A stretch of 64,000 bases of DNA, from the NCBI GenBank assembly GCA_963836355.1, contig CAWIJO010000024.1:19213-83212 (forward strand), given 5' to 3'. The DNA is from Palsa-506 sp963836355 (GTDB taxonomy: Bacteria > Actinomycetota > Actinomycetes > Streptosporangiales > Streptosporangiaceae). Below the pieces are notes generated by a model. The model worked only from the letters and a program-made list of their open reading frames with translations, had not been told where the DNA came from and searched no databases. Both the position numbers and the translations under genes were made by a program. Below, piece after piece: positions 59,260-64,000 of this stretch. The first letter of the stretch is position 1. Every line of letters begins with the position of its first letter.

Positions 59260-60730
59260 TTAGATCTCGGTGGTGGCCTCGGCTCTGCCTTCTTTCACGG
59301 CGGCCTGGAGCGCGGCGTAGTCGTTTTCGTTCTGGTCGGCGTAGGCTTCGGCGAAGCCGGCGATTGCCTGGTCGAACCAGGCGGAGCCGCCGAGGTAGGC
59401 GGCCAGCGCGACGCGGTCCCCGGAGCGGGCGTGCGCCCGGGCGAGGGTCCAGCCGCACAGCTGGGCGTGGACGGTCATGCCCGAGGGGATCATCGCCTCG
59501 ACGGGGGCGGAGAATTTCCAGTCCTTGAGCTGACGGACGTAGAAGTCGCGGTCGACGCCGTCATGGCCGGTGATGCGGGTCCAGCCCAGGAAGATGTCGC
59601 TCTGGGCCTGCATGAGGTGCTGCCCGGCGACCACACGCTCGCCCTGGTTGTTGTACCGGCTGTGGCCGCAGTACTCGGCCAGGACCGAGGGCTGGGCTTC
59701 CTTGGCCTGCAGGAACAGCGGCTCGTCACTGTCGGCGGCGTCCATCAGCACGATCCAGGCCCGGGTACCGACGCTGCCGACCCCGACGACCTTGCGGGCC
59801 ACCTGCACCAGCGTGAACTGCTCCAGCAGGTGCCTCCGGTCAGACTGCAGAGAGCGCCGGTACTTGCCCAGCACACCGCGGATCTGCTCATAGATCGCGC
59901 CGGCCTGCACATCGGCGAAGACCTCCTCGACCGGGACGATCGTCGGCGGGGTGCTGATGATCCGCCGCCGGCCGTCGGTCACAGTGGTGAGCTTGCCCAG
60001 CGCCTGGGTGCTGTCCTTGGTGTGGGCCTTGGCCAGCAGCGCCTCGGCCTTCTTGAACCTTCCTGTCTTCATCTGGGACCGGAACTCGCCGATGGCCTGC
60101 TCGATGTCCAGGTGCGCATACCAGACCGCCAGCAACGGCTGCCCGGCGAAGCCGCGCATCGCGGTCCGGTAGCCCTCGACGCCTGCCAAGACGATCTTGC
60201 GGCGGTCCTTAGCGGTGAACCCGTTGTCGCGTCCGGCCACGGCGAAGCTCGCGGCCAGCCGCTTGACATCCCACTCGAACGGCCCGGGCAGGGTCTCATC
60301 AAAGTCGTTGACGTCGAAGACCAGCCGCCGCTCCGGTGACGCGAACGCGCCGAAATTGGACAGGTGCGCATCCCCGCACAACTGCACCCGCAGCCCCGAC
60401 GCCGACGTGCCGGCCAGGTCCGCGGCCATCGGCAGCGCCGCCCCCCGGTAAAACGTGAACGCCGACACCAGCATCCGCCCGTGCCGCACCGGCACCAGCT
60501 CCGGCACCCCGCGACTTCGCCTGGCCTAGCAGCAGCCCGACCGAGTCCCGCGCACCACTCGGCGCGAACTCGGCATGGGACTCCAGCGGCGCCACGGCCC
60601 GGGCATCCTTGCCCCGCGCCACCCGGTCCGCACGACTCAGCTGCTCCACCGTCCCGGCCCGCACTGGATCTTTACCGGATGCCCGCGCGGCGGGGCTCGC
60701 CGACAGGCCACCCTTCGCCTTCACTGTCAT
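59260..60730 (-). CDS. DUF2252 protein, copy 2, one frameshift
   Basis: ATG 60730 with GGAAGGAG upstream. The first frame runs to ~60510 (SRADRVARGKDARAVAPLES, RDSVGLLLGQAKSRG), where an extra C in a CCCC run shifts the frame. The second frame is continuous to the stop at 59260: MLVSAFTFYRGAALPMAADL, LCGDAHLSNFGAFASPERRL, VFDVNDFDETLPGPFEWDVK, VGVGSVGTRAWIVLMDAADS, SRYNNQGERVVAGQHLMQAQ, RQLKDWKFSAPVEAM and EGRAEATTEI. Restored length is ~489 residues. It is strongly similar to copy 1 at 28804-30270, at DNA level too. The DUF2252 fold is kinase-like; the role is unknown. CMD (upstream) and aquaporin (downstream) are on the same strand. Confidence 0.85.
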
Positions 60731-60759
60731 AGCCACTCCTTCCGCCTAGGCCGGAGTTG

Positions 60760-61119
60760 TCAGGAACCGTCCGGTTCCTCCAGCGCGGCCGCGATGTCAT
60801 ACCCGAGCGCGATCGCCACATCGGGAGCGGCGCAGACGACCCGACCGAGCCCGGCTACCGGGGCGATCGCCAGCAGCACGTCGGCGATCTCGTCCTCACT
60901 CGCGCCCGCCGCGAGCGCCCGGCCGGTGCTCCATTCCAGGCACACCGCCGGTGAACCGATCGCCACCGACACCCCAACTTGCAGCAGCGCCGCGGTCTTG
61001 GGATCCAGGGACGATGTCTTGACCGGGCCAAGCCCGAGCCCGGCCTCGTCTTCGACGAAGCTTTCATCGATCATCGCCAGCCTGCGCAAAGTCTCCTGGA
61101 ATCTCGCCGTCTGGCCCAT
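60760..61119 (-). CDS. Carboxymuconolactone decarboxylase family protein
   Basis: A 119-residue AhpD/CMD-type protein from ATG 61119 (RBS GGCGGAGG). MGQTARFQETLRRLAMIDES leads to LDPKTAALLQVGVSVAIGSP, then AVCLEWSTGRALAAGASEDE, IADVLLAIAPVAGLGRVVCA and ALGYDIAAALEEPDGS. The family helix with its single redox Cys (CLEW) lacks the CxxC pair. It is the first gene of the CMD-DUF2252-aquaporin unit, and the palindrome at 61171 lies 52 bp upstream. Its last residues (LGYDIAAALEEPDG) reappear at the end of LAL regulator 2. Confidence 0.82.
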   Translation of the reverse strand: MGQTARFQETLRRLAMIDESFVEDEAGLGLGPVKTSSLDPKTAALLQVGVSVAIGSPAVCLEWSTGRALAAGASEDEIADVLLAIAPVAGLGRVVCAAPDVAIALGYDIAAALEEPDGS

Positions 61120-61170
61120 AAGCCTCCGCCTGCCGTCAGGCACCAGTCCACGTCATGGCGTAGCGGGTTC

Positions 61171-61190
61171 CATCACCCTGATGGGATGAA
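61171..61190. promoter_or_regulatory. Palindrome upstream of the CMD-DUF2252 operon (motif copy 5)
   Basis: CATCACCCTGATGGGATGAA matches the CATCACCC...GGGTGATG element with one altered position in the right arm. It lies between the divergent CMD operon and LAL regulator 2, nearer the CMD gene. Confidence 0.5.
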
Positions 61191-61369
61191 AGACGGCCAT
61201 CGCCTGCAGGAGCCGCAGCCCACGGGACCGGGCAACTGCCTGATCCGTGCGGAGGCCCGGCTTCGCGGCGGCAGTTGGCTGATCCGTCCTCCTAGCCGCT
61301 GCCCTGCAATGCTGGTCTCGTTCGCGGCCCGCAGCCCCGAGCGCCGCGGCATCCGGGCGTCGAACAGCG

Positions 61370-61409
61370 CCTCTGGGGTGGGCGGAGTACCTCTGGGGTG
61401 GGCGGAGCA
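61370..61409. repeat. 20-bp tandem repeat, two copies
   Basis: CCTCTGGGGTGGGCGGAGTA (61370-61389) is followed directly by the same sequence ending CA (61390-61409). It lies ~170-210 bp upstream of the LAL regulator start. Tandem sites for an activator are one possibility. Confidence 0.6.
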
Positions 61410-61577
61410 CCTTGGGCGCGTTGTGGCTGACAAACACTGGATGGACGGTCATCTGGCTAAAAGCAGTTGCTTCCCGGCTTGCCGCCCGGCCTCGTGTCAG
61501 TCATGCAGCGTTTGGAGTGGATTAACCCAGCGGGGCGTGTTGGCGCGCCTTGACCCGATCTGAGATTTCGGCAGATC

Positions 61578-63959
61578 ATGGAGCGGCAGACCATTCTTGG
61601 GGGGCGCCGTCGGATCATGGGCGAGAGCGACGTGCATCAGCGGCACGGCCGGTCACGGCGTGCGGGCGGGTCAGCCTTCGACCTCGTCGCGTCCAAGCTC
61701 CGTTCTCCGCTGATCCGGCCCGGGACCGTGCGCCGTACGTCCCTGATCGAACGGCTGGCGCGGGGCGACCGCCCGATCGTCTCGGTGGTCGCGCCGGCCG
61801 GCTACGGCAAGACGACGCTGCTGTCGCAGTGGGCCGAGGGTAACGGCCAGTCGTTTGCCTGGGTGTCGGTCGACGAAGCGGACAACGACCCCAAGGTCCT
61901 GCTCAGCTATGTCGCTCAAGCGCTCGATGCGGTCGAGCCGGTCGATGAGCGGGTGTTCGACGCGCTGGCCTCCCCGGGGAGCTCGGTGCCCGGCTCGGTC
62001 GTCCCCAGGCTGGGCTCGGCGTTCTCGTCGATGACCTCTCCGGTGGTGCTGGTCCTGGACGACGTGCACTTGCTGCACAATTCCGAATGCCGGGCTGCGC
62101 TGTCGGTGCTGGCCGATCACGTGCCGGGCGGCTCGCGGCTGGCGTTCGCCGGCCGGGCCGAGTCGCCGCTGCGGATCGCGCGGCTGCGCGCCGAGGGCAA
62201 GATCACGGAGATCGGCCCGGGCGACTTGTCGCTGACCAGCGATGAGACGGCATCTCTGCTGCGGAACGTGGACCTCACGCTGGCCGAGGAAGACGTGACG
62301 GAGCTGCATAAGCGGACCGAGGGATGGCCGGCCGGGCTGTACCTGGCGGCTCTTTACCTGAGGGAGGGAGGCTCGTTCGCGAGCGCGGCGAATTCCTTCG
62401 GCGGCGATGACCGGCTGGTGAGCGACTACCTGGAGTCGGAGTTCCTCTCGCGGATCTCCCGCCAGCAACGGGTGTTCCTGACCCGGACCGCGGTGCTGGA
62501 GCGCATGTGCGGCCCGCTGTCCGAGGCGGTGCTCGACATGGCCGGATCCGCTGCGATCCTGGCGGATCTGGCCCGGTCGAACTTGCTGCTGGTGCCGCTG
62601 GACCGGCGCGGGGAGTGGTACCGCTACCACCATCTGTTCCGCGACATGCTGCTGGCGGAGCTGGGACGCCTGGAGCCCGGCCTGATGCCCGTCCTGCGGC
62701 GCCGCGCGGCCGGCTGGTGCCTGGACAACGGCATGCCCGAGGAAGCGCTGGAGTACTCCATGGCGGCCAGCGACGTCGACGGTGCCGCCCGCCTGGCGGG
62801 GCAGCTCGCGGTGCCAGCCTACCGGCAGGGCCGGGTCACGACCGTCCAGCGGTGGTTCGGCTGGCTAGAGGATCGGGGCGAGATCGAAGGATACCCGATG
62901 GTCGCGGTGCTGGCCTCGCTCCTGTCCGCGCTGACGGCGCGGCCGGTCGAGGCCGAGCGGTGGGCCGATGCGGTCGATCGCTGGCAGTACGGCGATCGAG
63001 CGCGGCCCGATAACCCGTCCGCCGAGGCGTGGGCCGCCCTGCTCCGGGCCATCTTGTGCCGACGCGGGGCCGAGCAGATGCGCGCCGACGCAGACGAGGC
63101 CGTGCGCAGGTTCGCGGCGGAGAGCTTCGTGACGCCAGCCCCCGCGCTTTTGCAAGGGATCGCGCGCATCCTTTGCGGTGACCTCGATGGTGGCGACTTG
63201 TCCCTGGAGGATGCGGTCAGCATCGGCGAGGTAGCCGGCGCGTCCGATGATCTCACGCTCGCGCTGTGCGAGCGATCGCTGGTGGCGATGGCACGCGGCG
63301 AATGGGACCGGTCCGAAGTCCTCGCCGACCAGGCACGCGCCGTATTGCGCAAGGCCGGGATCGAGGAAAGCTACGCGACACCCCTAATCTGCGCGCTGCG
63401 AGCCCGCGCAGCCATGCACCGGGGAGATACCCAGGCGGCGCGCCGGGAGCTCGTCACAGCCCAGCACCTGCGGCCCTTGCTGACCTACGCACTGCCTCAC
63501 TTCGCTGTCCAGGCCCGAATCGAGCTGGCCCGCGTGCACCTCGCGCTCGCCGACATCGCAGGTGCCAGGACGCTCATGCGCGAGGTCGATGACCTGCTCA
63601 GACGCCGCCCCGGCCTCGGGACCCCCGCCGGGGAGGCCGGGACGCTCCGGGCCCAGCTCTCTAGGGACCGCGGTTCAGCCGTCCCCGGAGCGTCGGCACT
63701 GACCGCCGCCGAGCTGCGCCTGCTGCCGCTGCTGTCCACCCACCTGCCGTTCCCCGAAATCGCCGAGGAGATGTTCCTGTCCCGCCACACCATCAAGTCG
63801 CAAGCGAACTCGATCTACCGCAAGCTAGGCGTCTCCTCACGCAGCCAGGAGTCTCACGATCTCTTGAGCTGGGGCTCCTCGCGGGGTGACGACCCGGCTT
63901 TCTGGCGACCGCTCGGGTATGACGTCGCAGCTGCGCTGGAGGAACCCGACGGTTACTGA
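61578..63959 (+). CDS. LuxR-family regulator, LAL/MalT type (2), with chimeric C-terminus
   Basis: 793 residues from ATG 61578 (ATG 61617 also possible). Walker A SVVAPAGYGKTTLLSQW (~70-86), Walker B SPVVLVLDDVHLLHN, sensor ADVTELHKRTEGWPAGLYL-like segment, RYHHLFRDMLLAELGRLEPG, a TPR-like region to ~700, then the LuxR helix-turn-helix LTAAELRLLPLLSTHLPFPE, IAEEMFLSRHTIKSQANSIY, RKLGVSSRSQ. After SRSQ the usual short tail is replaced by ESHDLLSWGSSRGDDPAFWR and then PLGYDVAAALEEPDGY, nearly identical to the C-terminus of the CMD protein at 60760. The DNA-binding domain is whole, so it may still work. It is divergent from the CMD-DUF2252 operon and likely regulates it. Confidence 0.88.
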   Translation: MERQTILGGRRRIMGESDVHQRHGRSRRAGGSAFDLVASKLRSPLIRPGTVRRTSLIERLARGDRPIVSVVAPAGYGKTTLLSQWAEGNGQSFAWVSVDEADNDPKVLLSYVAQALDAVEPVDERVFDALASPGSSVPGSVVPRLGSAFSSMTSPVVLVLDDVHLLHNSECRAALSVLADHVPGGSRLAFAGRAESPLRIARLRAEGKITEIGPGDLSLTSDETASLLRNVDLTLAEEDVTELHKRTEGWPAGLYLAALYLREGGSFASAANSFGGDDRLVSDYLESEFLSRISRQQRVFLTRTAVLERMCGPLSEAVLDMAGSAAILADLARSNLLLVPLDRRGEWYRYHHLFRDMLLAELGRLEPGLMPVLRRRAAGWCLDNGMPEEALEYSMAASDVDGAARLAGQLAVPAYRQGRVTTVQRWFGWLEDRGEIEGYPMVAVLASLLSALTARPVEAERWADAVDRWQYGDRARPDNPSAEAWAALLRAILCRRGAEQMRADADEAVRRFAAESFVTPAPALLQGIARILCGDLDGGDLSLEDAVSIGEVAGASDDLTLALCERSLVAMARGEWDRSEVLADQARAVLRKAGIEESYATPLICALRARAAMHRGDTQAARRELVTAQHLRPLLTYALPHFAVQARIELARVHLALADIAGARTLMREVDDLLRRRPGLGTPAGEAGTLRAQLSRDRGSAVPGASALTAAELRLLPLLSTHLPFPEIAEEMFLSRHTIKSQANSIYRKLGVSSRSQESHDLLSWGSSRGDDPAFWRPLGYDVAAALEEPDGY

Positions 63960-63984
63960 CGGCTCCCAAAGGCCGCGCCTGTTC

Positions 63985-64000
63985 CGTTTCATCCCGTTGG
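63985..64000. promoter_or_regulatory. Half of a possible sixth motif copy at the window edge
   Basis: The window ends in TTTCATCCCGTTGG. This is complementary to the right arm of copy 5 (GGGATGAAA) and could be the left half of another palindrome, but the right half is outside the window. Confidence 0.25.

Larger units (their letters stand above)
61120..61577. other. Divergent intergenic region
   Basis: About 460 bases between the CMD operon and LAL regulator 2. It holds motif copy 5 (61171-61190) and a 20-bp tandem repeat (61370-61409). No small gene is convincing. Confidence 0.6.

Noticed and set aside
1..64000. CRISPR array or cas genes
   Set aside because: No regularly spaced repeats were seen; the only tandem repeats are two-copy (2986, 61370).

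Overview
The window is very GC-rich, uses GTG starts often, and carries families typical of Actinomycetota: GAF-ANTAR regulators, DUF6325, DUF72, DUF2252, a BTAD/SARP regulator, LuxR regulators of the large ATP-binding (LAL/MalT) type, an F420-type luciferase-like oxidoreductase and an ECF41-like sigma-factor tail. A soil member of the Streptosporangiales or a related order fits best, but this is inferred from gene content only.

Layout. 0-5.6 kb: three broken GAF-ANTAR regulators, a cupin, a frameshifted SDR and a topoisomerase IB relic. 5.7-14.5 kb: a well-preserved carbohydrate/redox operon (membrane protein, gluconate dehydrogenase subunit 3-like protein, GMC oxidoreductase, TPP enzyme, enolase-superfamily enzyme, Rho_N-like protein, GH15 glucosidase, SDR). 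14.6-18.3 kb: HAD phosphatase, DUF72, a membrane-anchored protein, a P-type ATPase fragment, DUF6325 and a small reverse-strand gene. 18.4-30.4 kb: LAL regulator, TetR regulator with two matching operators, SHOCT membrane protein, CoA-disulfide reductase/rhodanese, an SMP-30 relic running into an N-terminally truncated glucose-6-phosphate dehydrogenase, a DHA2 exporter and DUF2252 copy 1. 30.4-34.4 kb: mobile-element debris (transposase, tyrosine recombinase carrying an insert) and a complete IS4-family element with target duplication. 34.6-36.7 kb: a compact operon of four mostly unknown proteins. 37.4-43.3 kb: a lipid gene set (acyl-ACP desaturase, dedicated ACP, double-domain cyclopropane-synthase-like enzyme, Tat-exported protein, beta-ketoacyl-ACP synthase, LuxI/FeeM-like N-acyltransferase). 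43.4-47.8 kb: sigma-factor tail, tRNA-Ala relic, SDR, luciferase-like enzyme, IS1380 relic and a toxin-antitoxin-like remnant. 48.3-52.5 kb: methyltransferase, AhpD/CMD protein, SARP regulator, tautomerase. 53.3-57.4 kb: SSB, IS701 relic and a group II intron in a SecB-like gene. 57.6-64 kb: conserved protein, aquaporin, DUF2252 copy 2, CMD protein and a second LAL regulator whose tail is chimeric.

Two signals cut across the window. First, a palindrome with consensus near ATCACCC-n(4-6)-GGGTGAT recurs upstream of LAL regulator 1, the CoA-disulfide reductase, and both DUF2252 loci, and also lies between LAL 1 and the TetR gene; this suggests a small stress regulon, perhaps read by the LAL regulators. 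Second, many genes carry one or more single-base indels, and several open frames are chimeras (SMP-30/zwf, toxin/VOC, LuxR/CMD). Some of this is real decay around mobile elements; some may be indel error in the assembly, so 'pseudogene' calls here are conditional.

The most interesting candidate system is the lipid cluster at 37.4-43.3 kb: a private acyl-ACP supply, unsaturation, methylene/methyl transfer and an acyl-ACP-consuming LuxI/FeeM-like synthase, which together look like a pathway to a modified N-acyl signal or lipid.
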